A stretch of DNA of 48,583 nucleotides from Pseudomonadales bacterium (GTDB lineage: Bacteria > Pseudomonadota > Gammaproteobacteria > Pseudomonadales > JAHRWD01). The notes beneath the pieces were generated by a model. The model was given only the letters and a program-made list of their open reading frames with translations, searched no databases and had not been told where the DNA came from. A program made the position numbers and the translations under genes. The stretch spans positions 1 through 48,583 of the forward strand of contig JAHRWD010000074.1 in the NCBI GenBank assembly GCA_019090315.1. Reading direction: 5' to 3'. Of the stretch, positions 18,487-26,261 are shown one piece after another. Each line of letters starts with the position of its first letter. Within the stretch, counting starts at the first letter, position 1.

Positions 18487-19094
18487 TGGTTCTCCGTTTT
18501 CCTGTAATTTTTTTCGAACAATTTTTCGCCCATGCTTTCGATCTGTTTGTTGATCATCCAGTCCATTGTATTCAGTAGTGGCTGATATTTCTTCTGATCA
18601 TCTTCCAGTTCCGACAATATTTCTACTATTGCCTCCAGGGTGGAAAGGCTTGTTGGGTCGGGCACTTTGCGTATTTTGTAGTTCGAGGGTTTGTTGGGTT
18701 GTATGCAGACTCGTTGTAGTTTTTGTAGTAGTGGTGATTCAAGCAGCATTCGTCTGCTTTTGCGCCAGCTGGCATCGATCAATAAAAGTGTGCGGACGGG
18801 TAGATCCTTTAACGTATCTAACCCTTCTGCATCTTCACCGGGGTAAATTAATATCGGGTTTTCCTTTTCCAGCCATTGTTCAAATTCGCTGCCCGGATCA
18901 ATCTGTTTGCAGGTGTTGGTTTCGCAATTTGTCAGGCTAAGCTGAACGATCTTTGCAGTGCCGATGGCGTGTCTGGTTTCATTAGGGTGCTGCAATATTT
19001 GTATTGGCCAGCGGTTGTCGATCTGCTGAATATGAGGGCAAAGGCAGACTGAAAGTGCGCGCTGGCAGGTTTTGCATGTGGGACGTTTGGACAC
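18483..19094 (-). CDS. tapT: DTW domain-containing protein, tRNA-uridine aminocarboxypropyltransferase (TapT/YfiP-like)
   Basis: The 203-aa protein opens with paired cysteines (RPTCKTCQRALSVCLCPHI) as in YfiP-type DTW proteins. It contains WPIQILQHPNETRHAIGTAKI and the DTW-region motif LLLIDASWRKSRRMLLESP, here with Asp-Ala-Ser-Trp. The C-terminal LSTLEAIVEIL segment is also conserved. E. coli TapT transfers the 3-amino-3-carboxypropyl group of S-adenosylmethionine to U47 of several tRNAs (acp3U). The start is GTG 19094, 9 bp after the DUF2470 gene stop. Its own stop overlaps the next start by 4 bp, so all four minus-strand genes here probably form one operon. The exact substrate uridine cannot be read from the sequence. 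Confidence 0.87.
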   Translation of the reverse strand: MSKRPTCKTCQRALSVCLCPHIQQIDNRWPIQILQHPNETRHAIGTAKIVQLSLTNCETNTCKQIDPGSEFEQWLEKENPILIYPGEDAEGLDTLKDLPVRTLLLIDASWRKSRRMLLESPLLQKLQRVCIQPNKPSNYKIRKVPDPTSLSTLEAIVEILSELEDDQKKYQPLLNTMDWMINKQIESMGEKLFEKNYRKTENQ

Positions 19095-19103
19095 TGGTTA
19101 GAG

Positions 19104-19385
19104 TCAGTTGCCAGTTTTATCGAGCTGTTCCCGCGCGAAGTTGGCCAGCCGTGCAGCTTCCATCGCCATTTCGCGGGGAGTAGTACAGGGCTGTGTAAAG
19201 GCAAGAAAGTGGGTGTCGCTGTCTGCCTGGATATTGAAACCTTCAGGGCTGATTTCAACCAGCTTAACGGTTGTCGGTTTTTCACCGGATGAATAATGGA
19301 TCATATCAATCATGTGTTCTACATGATCATCGTTCATGTGATTGATGATACGTTCGCGGTGTTGTTCCCATTCTGCTTGTGGCAT
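19104..19385 (-). CDS. DUF2470 domain protein (HugZ C-terminal-like)
   Basis: The recognisable domain is RERIINHMNDDHVEHMIDMIHYSSGEKPTTVKLVEISPEGFNIQAD, the DUF2470 fold. It is found at the C-terminus of HugZ-like haem-utilisation and pyridoxamine-phosphate-oxidase-like proteins, and as small stand-alone proteins. I place the start at ATG 19385 (MPQAEWEQHRERI), giving 93 aa. In-frame starts at 19439 and 19466 exist, but their extra N-termini resemble nothing and lack a Shine-Dalgarno. The HxxxxH-like pattern NDDHVEHM is conserved and may bind metal or haem; that is inference. It is the first gene of the tapT operon. Confidence 0.8.
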   Translation of the reverse strand: MPQAEWEQHRERIINHMNDDHVEHMIDMIHYSSGEKPTTVKLVEISPEGFNIQADSDTHFLAFTQPCTTPREMAMEAARLANFAREQLDKTGN

Positions 19386-19466
19386 GTTGAGTCTCGGTAG
19401 TTTGTATCTCGGGTTTTTCAGGCGGTAATCATGAGCCATCTGGTATTGAGGGGTGCAGTATATCAA

Positions 19467-19702
19467 TCAACAGAACCGAGTTTGATATTCATCAATCATT
19501 TTTCACCGGTTTTGGTATCTACTAGTCTCAGCGCTTGCCATGTAAGGCATCAAACGTTTAGGCTTACAGGTTATAAAAATATAAGAACGTTATTCTTGTG
19601 CAAGACACCCAGTTTCAGATTCAATTTCAACGGTTTAGCGGCTCTGCCAGGGTCGATTGATCACTATTCATACAAAAAATCAAGGGAAGGAGTACCAATA
19701 TC
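19467..19702. promoter_or_regulatory. Divergent control region between DUF2470 and AtuA-like genes
   Basis: A 236-bp non-coding gap serves both strands. It contains the small near-palindrome CTTGTGCAAG (near 19598). No regulator gene (AtuR type) is present in the window, and no promoter hexamers are convincing. AAGGGAAGGAG lies 12-20 nt before the atuA-like ATG. Confidence 0.35.
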
Positions 19703-21484
19703 ATGGCACCTCAGGATCGTGAAAAATTAATTGTAGCCAACTGTAGTGGCTTTTATGGAGACAAGGTTTCCGCAGCTCGAGATCTGGTCGAAGGCGGCCG
19801 AATCGATGTACTGACCGGTGACTATCTTGCTGAGCTCACCATGGTGATCCTGTATCGCCAAATGTTGAAGGATCCAAAACGTGGATTCGTCAACACCATT
19901 ATTACGCAGATGGAGCAGATCATGGGCTCCTGCATGGACAAGGGCATCAAGGTTGTGACCAATGCGGGCGGCCTGAATCCAAAAAGCTGTGCGGAAGCGA
20001 TGCATGAAGTCGCAACCAAACTGGGCTTAAACCCAAAGATTGCTTATATCGACGGGGATGATTTGATTCCACGTCTGGCCGGTTTGCAGGATCAGGGCGA
20101 ACCTTTCCTGAATATGGACAAAGGCATGCCGCTCAGCGAAGCGCCTTTCCCCGCAGCGACAGCAAATGCTTATTTGGGTTGCTGGGGTATTGTTGATGCG
20201 ATGAACCAGGACGCGGATATTGTGATTGCACCTCGGGTTACCGATGCGGCGGTTGTGATGGGGCCAGCAGCCTGGAAATATGGCTGGAAACGAGACGATT
20301 ACGATCAATTAGCGGGCGCACTAGCTGCAGGTCACATCATTGAATGTGGTTGCCAGGCTACCGGCGGAAACTACTCCTTCTTTAAAGAAGTACCTAGTTT
20401 TGTAAACGTAGGTTACCCCTATGCAGAAATTCATGACGACGGCTCGTTTGTAGTTGGTAAACACCAGGGCACTGGCGGACTGGTATCTGTAGGCACCGTA
20501 ACCGCACAGATGATGTATGAAATCCGTAAGCCTGAATATTTGAACCCGGACGTGATTGGCCACTTCGATACCATGAAGGTTGAACAGGTTGCTGACGACC
20601 GTGTTCTGGTCAGTGAAGTTAAGGGTTCAACTCCGACCGATACCCACAAAGTATGCATCAATGTGGCTGGCGGACATAAAAATAGCATGACCATTGCGGT
20701 TCATGGTCTCGATGCGGAAGATAAAGCGGAAACCTTCACCGACGCATTTTTCGAAATGGCCGGCGGCAAAGATCAGTTCGATAAAATCACTACCGAATTT
20801 ATTCCGACTGGCAAAGAAAACCCGCCAACCAATGAAGAGAATTTCTCACTGTTCCGTATCAATATGGTGGCAAAAGATGCCAGCATTAGCGGTCCACACC
20901 TCGGTAGAAAAATGATCGAGATGGGTCTGGCGAACGTACCTGGTTTCTCTGTGATGAGCCCGGTTGGAAAAGGCCAGGCCTTTATCCGCTACTGGCCCGC
21001 ATTGATTGACAGTAAACATATTCAGGAAAATGTTTATGTTGATGGTGCAGAGATGACGGTTGTAACGCCTACTAACCAGCTCGGTTTGCCGGTTGTGAGT
21101 GTTGATCGGGTTAAAGCAGAGACAGTGCCAGTACCGAGCGGCCCGACTGAAAAAACTGCTTTGGGCCGAATTTTTGCTGCTCGTTCGGGTGACAAGGGTG
21201 GTTCTGCCAATGTTGGAATCTGGGGCACTACTCCAGAAGCCTACTCGTTTTTAGAGTCGTTTTTGACCGTTCAGAAGTTCAAAGAGCTGTTGCCTGATCT
21301 GGCAGAGTTCGAAGTTGAACGGTATGAGTTCGCTAACCTGTCCGGTTTGAACTTCTACGTTCACGGAATTCTTCAGGATGGTGTTTCATCGTCAACCCGA
21401 ATGGATCCACAGGCTAAAACTCTTGGTGAATACCTACGGGCTAAAGTGGTCGATATTCCTGTATCGATCAAACGCGTCTGTTAA
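19703..21484 (+). CDS. AtuA-like acyclic terpene utilisation family protein (DUF1446)
   Basis: The 593-aa product begins LIVANCSGFYGDKVSAARDLVEGGRIDVLTGDYLAELTM and contains VVTNAGGLNPKSCAEAM, YIDGDDLIP, ADIVIAPRVTDAAVVMGPAAWKYGW and ARSGDKGGSANVGIW, all characteristic of AtuA/DUF1446 proteins. In Pseudomonas, atuA belongs to the citronellol/geraniol degradation cluster and is required for it, but its reaction is not established. The C-terminal ~100 residues form the extra domain seen in full-length members. It heads a cluster with a crotonase-fold hydratase and a two-subunit acyl-CoA carboxylase. The start is ATG 19703 with a strong GGAAGGAG ahead. Whether the true substrate is a terpene or another branched acyl-CoA is open. 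Confidence 0.88.
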   Translation: MAPQDREKLIVANCSGFYGDKVSAARDLVEGGRIDVLTGDYLAELTMVILYRQMLKDPKRGFVNTIITQMEQIMGSCMDKGIKVVTNAGGLNPKSCAEAMHEVATKLGLNPKIAYIDGDDLIPRLAGLQDQGEPFLNMDKGMPLSEAPFPAATANAYLGCWGIVDAMNQDADIVIAPRVTDAAVVMGPAAWKYGWKRDDYDQLAGALAAGHIIECGCQATGGNYSFFKEVPSFVNVGYPYAEIHDDGSFVVGKHQGTGGLVSVGTVTAQMMYEIRKPEYLNPDVIGHFDTMKVEQVADDRVLVSEVKGSTPTDTHKVCINVAGGHKNSMTIAVHGLDAEDKAETFTDAFFEMAGGKDQFDKITTEFIPTGKENPPTNEENFSLFRINMVAKDASISGPHLGRKMIEMGLANVPGFSVMSPVGKGQAFIRYWPALIDSKHIQENVYVDGAEMTVVTPTNQLGLPVVSVDRVKAETVPVPSGPTEKTALGRIFAARSGDKGGSANVGIWGTTPEAYSFLESFLTVQKFKELLPDLAEFEVERYEFANLSGLNFYVHGILQDGVSSSTRMDPQAKTLGEYLRAKVVDIPVSIKRVC

Positions 21485-21498
21485 ATCGCGATTAAATA

Positions 21499-21548
21499 AA
21501 CCTCTACCTTTTTGTCCAGTTATTGGTCCGAGGTAGAGGTTTTTTTTC
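21499..21548 (+). terminator. Intrinsic terminator between atuA-like gene and hydratase
   Basis: AACCTCTACCT (21499-21509) pairs perfectly with AGGTAGAGGTT (21531-21541) around a 21-nt loop, followed by an uninterrupted run of T. It begins 14 bp after the stop codon of the first gene of the cluster. It should uncouple, at least partly, that gene from the three genes downstream. Confidence 0.9.
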
Positions 21549-21601
21549 GAGATTCAATTGGTACCTGAAATAAAAAATATAACAATATAGAGGGAATAAT
21601 C

Positions 21602-22408
21602 GTGGAAACATATTCACTAGAAGGACTGGTTTTTGAGTGTGTGATTGTTGAATTGGCGAATAACGTCATGACGATTACGCTGAACCGACCGGAAAAGAAA
21701 AATTCTATCAGCCCGACACTGGGCAAAGAACTCGCCTATGCGATTCGTGCAGCCGGGCAAGATTCGGAAGTCCGGGTGGTTGTATTAGCCGCTAAAGGTG
21801 ACATTTTTTGTGCCGGCGGTGATCTCGGCGCGATGAGAGATGGCGCTCCGCCCAGCACCAGTACTGTGCCGGAAATCAACGATGGCAAAGAGCTCAGCAT
21901 GTTGCTGCGGGATATCTGCAAACCGGTCATCGTTAAAGCTCAGGGGCCAGTGTTGGCTGGCGGCTTGTTGATGACCTGCAACGCAACCCATGTGGTCGCT
22001 GCGGATCATATCTATTTCAGCGCGCCTGAAATTAAACGCGCACTCTGGCCGTTTATGGTGATGGCGGGTTTGTTTCGTGTTATGCCGCGTCGCCAGGGAC
22101 TGGATTTTGCAATGCGTGGATTCCGCGTTGATGCGCAAAAAGCGCTTGCGCTTGGACTGGCTACCGATGTGGTCCCTGCAGATCAGCTCGACCAGCGTGT
22201 TGACGAGCTCGCGGCTGAAATAGCTAGCTACTCGCCCGCAACCATCAAGCTAGGGCTTGAAGCGTTTTATCATCAGGAAAATATGGAATTTGACGACGCG
22301 ATTCCTTACCTGAAGGGCATGCTGGAAAAAACCAAACAAACTGAAGATGTTAAAGAGGGCATCACTGCGTTTTTTGAAAAACGTGAGCCGGTTTGGAAAG
22401 GGCGATAG
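21602..22408 (+). CDS. Enoyl-CoA hydratase/isomerase (crotonase) family protein, AtuE/LiuC-like by context
   Basis: The 268-aa product has the crotonase signature blocks ITLNRPEKKNSIS, FCAGGDLGAMRDG (first oxyanion-hole region), PVIVKAQGPVLAGGLLMTCNATHVVA and FSAPEIKRALWP. The second acidic catalytic position (Glu in APEI) is kept. At the first (usually GG.CELA) the sequence reads GGLLMT, so that Glu seems absent, as in several specialised hydratases. The start is GTG 21602, preceded by GAGGGA. By position it would hydrate the product of the neighbouring carboxylase, as AtuE (isohexenylglutaconyl-CoA) or LiuC (methylglutaconyl-CoA) do. This is inferred from context, not proven by residues. 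Confidence 0.82.
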   Translation: METYSLEGLVFECVIVELANNVMTITLNRPEKKNSISPTLGKELAYAIRAAGQDSEVRVVVLAAKGDIFCAGGDLGAMRDGAPPSTSTVPEINDGKELSMLLRDICKPVIVKAQGPVLAGGLLMTCNATHVVAADHIYFSAPEIKRALWPFMVMAGLFRVMPRRQGLDFAMRGFRVDAQKALALGLATDVVPADQLDQRVDELAAEIASYSPATIKLGLEAFYHQENMEFDDAIPYLKGMLEKTKQTEDVKEGITAFFEKREPVWKGR

Positions 22409-22467
22409 GGACTCCACCCAGGCTCAAATTTTTTCAAAATATTGTTGTAAATAAATAGGGAAATACC

Positions 22468-24081
22468 ATGCCTGTTATTGAAACCAAGATCGACACCAAT
22501 AGCCCAAGCTATGCGGAGAATGTCGAATTTATGCAGGGGCAAATTGCAGCCTTTCGCTCGATCGAGCAACAGATGATCGATACAGCCAACAAAGCCATTC
22601 CAAAATTCCGTGAACGTGGGCAGTTAATGCCCCGTGAACGAGTTAATCTGATGTTGGATCCAGGTTCACCGTTCCTTGAAATCGGAACCCTCGCTGGCTA
22701 CAAAATGGACCCAGAGGATAAAGATGGCGGTGGCGGCGGCAACATCATTGGAATCGGTTACGTGAGTGGAATTCGCTGCATATTAAACGCCAGCAATTCA
22801 GCTTATAAAGGTGGAACCGGCGGCCCGGCTACAGGCAAGAAAGGTTTCCGCATGCAGGAGATTGCATCGGCCAATAAATTACCCGTGGTTTCCATGGGCG
22901 AAAGTGGCGGTGCACGATTGACCCAGGCGGCTGAAGGTTTTGTGGATGGTGGTCGAACCTTCTACAACCAGTCAGTCATGTCCGCTGCGGGTATTCCTCA
23001 GATTACGGTAGTGCATGGTAATGCGACCGCCGGTGGTGCCTATCAGCCAGGTCTTTCTGACTACATGGTAATGATCAAAGGCCAGTCAAAAATGTTTTTG
23101 GCGGGTCCGCCACTATTAAAAGCGGCGACCGGTGAAGTGGCGACTGATGAAGAGCTAGGTGGTGCAGAGATGCATACCCAGGTTTCAGGTTGTGCAGAAT
23201 ATCTGGCTGAAGATGACCGTGACGGAATTCGAATCGCGCGGGAAATTATGGCGCAAATCCCCTGGAATGAAACCGGGCCGGGCGCACCGAATTACAAATA
23301 TGACGATCCGATCTATGACATAGAATCGATCCTTGGCGTAGTGCCAAGCGACGCACGTCACCCCTATGACGTAAAAGAGATCATTGCCCGTATCGCCGAT
23401 GGATCACGTTTCCTTGAGTTCAAGGGTGAATGGGATGCCCATACGGTTTGCGGGCACCTGAGCATTCATGGACACAAGGTGGGTTTGATCGGCAACAACG
23501 GCCCAATTACCCATTACGGTTCTGCTAAAGCAGCTCAGTTTATTCAGCTTTGTGATCAGTCCCAAACACCGATTTTGTTCTTCCACAATACTACCGGCTT
23601 TAACGTCGGCACCGAATATGAGCAAAACGGCATTATCAAACATGGTTCCAAAATGTTGCAGGCGGTGGCTAACTGCCGCGTGCCTAAGCTCACGGTTATC
23701 GTTGGTGCTTCCTACGGCGCGGGTAACTACGCCATGTGTGGTCGTGGTTTGGATCCACGCTTTTGTTTTGCATGGCCAGTAGCACGAACCGCGGTGATGG
23801 GTGGAACCCAGGCGGGTATGGTGATGCGCATTATCAGCGAAGCCAAGGCGGCGCGGCTTGGTATTGAACCCGATGAAGAAAAAATTTCGATGATCGAAAA
23901 AGCCACTAAAGATGCGCTTGACGCAGGTTCTGAAACCGTATTTGGTTCAGCCCGGTTATGGGATGACGGCATTATCGATCCCCGCGAAACCCGTAAGGTT
24001 TTGGGTATGTGTCTGGACGTATGCTGGGATGCAGATCGCCGTGAGCTACAGCCCAACACATTTGGCGTAGCCCGGATGTAA
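22468..24081 (+). CDS. Acyl-CoA carboxylase carboxyltransferase (beta) subunit, AtuC/LiuB-like
   Basis: The 537-aa protein is a biotin-dependent carboxyltransferase of the methylcrotonyl-/geranoyl-CoA carboxylase beta type. N- and C-terminal crotonase-like halves are visible: RERVNLMLDPGSPFLEIGTLAG, GGGGGNIIGIGYVSG, SMGESGGARLTQAAE, GNATAGGAYQPGLSDY, then HYGSAKAAQFIQLCDQSQTPILFFHNTTGF, GASYGAGNYAMCGRGLDPRF and MGGTQAGMVM. These blocks bind acyl-CoA and carboxybiotin. The GRGLDPRFCFAWP stretch differs from the leucine-pathway enzyme as I remember it and leans towards the geranoyl type, but this needs alignment. A partner biotin-carrying alpha subunit follows after 104 bp. Confidence 0.9.
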   Translation: MPVIETKIDTNSPSYAENVEFMQGQIAAFRSIEQQMIDTANKAIPKFRERGQLMPRERVNLMLDPGSPFLEIGTLAGYKMDPEDKDGGGGGNIIGIGYVSGIRCILNASNSAYKGGTGGPATGKKGFRMQEIASANKLPVVSMGESGGARLTQAAEGFVDGGRTFYNQSVMSAAGIPQITVVHGNATAGGAYQPGLSDYMVMIKGQSKMFLAGPPLLKAATGEVATDEELGGAEMHTQVSGCAEYLAEDDRDGIRIAREIMAQIPWNETGPGAPNYKYDDPIYDIESILGVVPSDARHPYDVKEIIARIADGSRFLEFKGEWDAHTVCGHLSIHGHKVGLIGNNGPITHYGSAKAAQFIQLCDQSQTPILFFHNTTGFNVGTEYEQNGIIKHGSKMLQAVANCRVPKLTVIVGASYGAGNYAMCGRGLDPRFCFAWPVARTAVMGGTQAGMVMRIISEAKAARLGIEPDEEKISMIEKATKDALDAGSETVFGSARLWDDGIIDPRETRKVLGMCLDVCWDADRRELQPNTFGVARM

Positions 24082-24185
24082 CTGCGTTCGCTTGAATTAG
24101 AGATCACTGCTCGACGGCTCGATAGAGCGGGGCAGAAGGGCGCAAATAAGCGCGAAATGGAATTAACAGCATTCGGAGTTATCTG

Positions 24186-26171
24186 ATGTTTTCAAAAATA
24201 CTTATCGCTAACCGTGGTGAAATTGCGGTTCGAGTTATTCAAACAGCCAAGAAACTGGGCTACCGAACTGTAGCGGTATACAGTGAAGCGGACGCTGGTG
24301 CGCGTCATGTAATCGAAGCCGATCAGTCGATTTGTATCGGCCCAGCGCCGGTTGGCCAATCCTACCTGCTGATCGACAAAATTATTGAAGCCTGCAAACT
24401 TTCGGGAGCCGATGCGGTTCACCCTGGCTATGGTTTTCTGTCGGAGAATACTGATTTTGTAGCGGCCTGTGAAAAAGAAAATATTACCTTTATTGGGCCA
24501 CCCGCAGGAGCGGTTGAGCTTATGGGTAGCAAACGTTTATCCAAAATCGCGATGCAGGAAGCCGGTGTACCCACTATTCCTGGCTATGAAGGCGCGGATC
24601 AGTCGGATTCAGTATTAATCGAGGAAACAAAAAAGATCGGCTTCCCAGTAATGGTTAAAGCCTCCGCCGGTGGCGGTGGACGCGGCATGCGTCTGGTATT
24701 CGAAGAGTCCGAACTGGCGACACAAATTGTCTCCGCACGAACCGAAGCGGAAAACTCCTTCGGTAGCGGTGAACTGATCATCGAAAAAGCGGTGATCGAA
24801 CCACACCACGTTGAAATTCAGGTATTTGCTGATAAACACGGCAACTGCGTACATCTAGGTGAGCGGGACTGTTCAGTGCAACGCCGTCACCAGAAGGTGG
24901 TTGAAGAAAGCCCATCGCCGGTTGTGAATGAAGCGCTACGGGCGAAAATGGGTAGCACTGCAGTGGATGCCGCTAAATCCTGTAACTACGTCGGTGCCGG
25001 TACAGTTGAGTTTTTGGTCGATAAAAATGGCGACTACTACTTCCTGGAAATGAATACCCGTTTGCAGGTGGAGCACCCGGTTACCGAGATGGTTACAGGG
25101 CTTGATCTTGTTGATTGGCAGATTCGGGTTGCGGCTGGCGAAACACTTCCGCTGGAACAGGATCAGATCGAATTCAATGGTCACTCGATCGAAGTACGAA
25201 TCTACGCTGAAGATCCCGCGCAGGGCTTTATGCCGCAAACTGGCCCAGTTTTGTACTGGAATACGCCGGAACAGGAAGGCGTGCGGTTTGATCACGGTAT
25301 TGTTCAGGGCAATGCGATTAGCCCATTCTACGATCCAATGGTTGCCAAGGTAATCAGCTATGGAAGCAACCGTGATGATGCGCGCCGTCGTTTGATTGCG
25401 GCGGTTGAAGACACTAGCTTGCTTGGAGTAAACACCAACAAATCATTCCTTTCGGCTATTTTGGGCCACCCGGTATTTGCTGCCGGTACCGCTAGCACCG
25501 CGTTTATCGAAAAAGACTTTGCTGATGATGCATCCCTGTCGGCAGTTGCTCCAGGGGTTTTTGAGCTGGGTTTGGCGGCGATTATTACCTATGTTGAATC
25601 AGGTAAAAATGTATCCCATTCCGATCAATATATGGGATGGCGTACCGCCAACCGTCAGCCTTCGCACTACAGTTTTTCGGTGGCAGATGAGGGTTACACG
25701 GTTGTATTGACCACGGAAGAGCAAAAGCCAAACGGTCTGGTTTATAGCGTAACGGTTGGTGATGAGACTGCAGTGTTCAGTGATGTGACGATTTCTGAAA
25801 ACAGCTGCCGATATCAGCTGAATCGAGTGAATAGTTCGATCACCTTTATCCGTACCGATGAAGCGGTTTATCTGGATGCGGCCCGTGGCAATATCCGAAT
25901 CGAAGATGTTACTTTGAAAGCACCTGCCTCAGAAGATGCAGCAGGCCAGGGTAAAGTGACTGCGCCGCTTGATGGCAGCGTGATGACGGTTAATGTCAAA
26001 GTGAGTGATGTGGTTAAGAAGGATGATGTAATGGTGTTGCTGGATGCAATGAAGATGGAGCACCAGCTTCGTTCGGATGTAAATGGAACCGTTACAGCTG
26101 TATCAATCAGTGCTGGTGATCAGGTTAAAATTCGCCAGCTTCTGGTTGAAGTGGAGCCGGACGAGGAGTAA
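24186..26171 (+). CDS. Acyl-CoA carboxylase biotin-carboxylase/biotin-carrier (alpha) subunit, AtuF/LiuD-like
   Basis: The 661-aa protein has the ATP-grasp biotin carboxylase at residues ~1-450: SKILIANRGEIAVRVIQTAKKLGYRTVAVYSEAD, HPGYGFLSEN, MVKASAGGGGRGMR, GERDCSVQRRHQKVVEE, YFLEMNTRLQVEHPVTEM. A linker domain follows, then a C-terminal biotinyl domain with LLDAMKMEHQ; the biotinylated lysine is K623. It carboxylates biotin with ATP and bicarbonate and passes CO2 to the beta subunit. The length matches methylcrotonyl-/geranoyl-CoA carboxylase alpha subunits. With the genes before it, it forms an atuC/E/F-like set. The acyl-CoA dehydrogenase (AtuD-like) and lyase expected in a full pathway are not in the window. 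Confidence 0.92.
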   Translation: MFSKILIANRGEIAVRVIQTAKKLGYRTVAVYSEADAGARHVIEADQSICIGPAPVGQSYLLIDKIIEACKLSGADAVHPGYGFLSENTDFVAACEKENITFIGPPAGAVELMGSKRLSKIAMQEAGVPTIPGYEGADQSDSVLIEETKKIGFPVMVKASAGGGGRGMRLVFEESELATQIVSARTEAENSFGSGELIIEKAVIEPHHVEIQVFADKHGNCVHLGERDCSVQRRHQKVVEESPSPVVNEALRAKMGSTAVDAAKSCNYVGAGTVEFLVDKNGDYYFLEMNTRLQVEHPVTEMVTGLDLVDWQIRVAAGETLPLEQDQIEFNGHSIEVRIYAEDPAQGFMPQTGPVLYWNTPEQEGVRFDHGIVQGNAISPFYDPMVAKVISYGSNRDDARRRLIAAVEDTSLLGVNTNKSFLSAILGHPVFAAGTASTAFIEKDFADDASLSAVAPGVFELGLAAIITYVESGKNVSHSDQYMGWRTANRQPSHYSFSVADEGYTVVLTTEEQKPNGLVYSVTVGDETAVFSDVTISENSCRYQLNRVNSSITFIRTDEAVYLDAARGNIRIEDVTLKAPASEDAAGQGKVTAPLDGSVMTVNVKVSDVVKKDDVMVLLDAMKMEHQLRSDVNGTVTAVSISAGDQVKIRQLLVEVEPDEE

Positions 26172-26261
26172 TTTTAGCGAGCTGTGTTTTAATTCTGTTG
26201 CGTTGAACAGGTGAATGTTTGCTCAGCGCGCCAAAATATATAGCCGCCTTATATGTGCAGG

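Noticed and set aside
18566..18940. 124-codon plus-strand ORF opposite tapT
   Set aside because: Cys/Val-rich low-complexity translation (VVCRLVVVFVVVVIQAAF) antisense to a well-supported gene.
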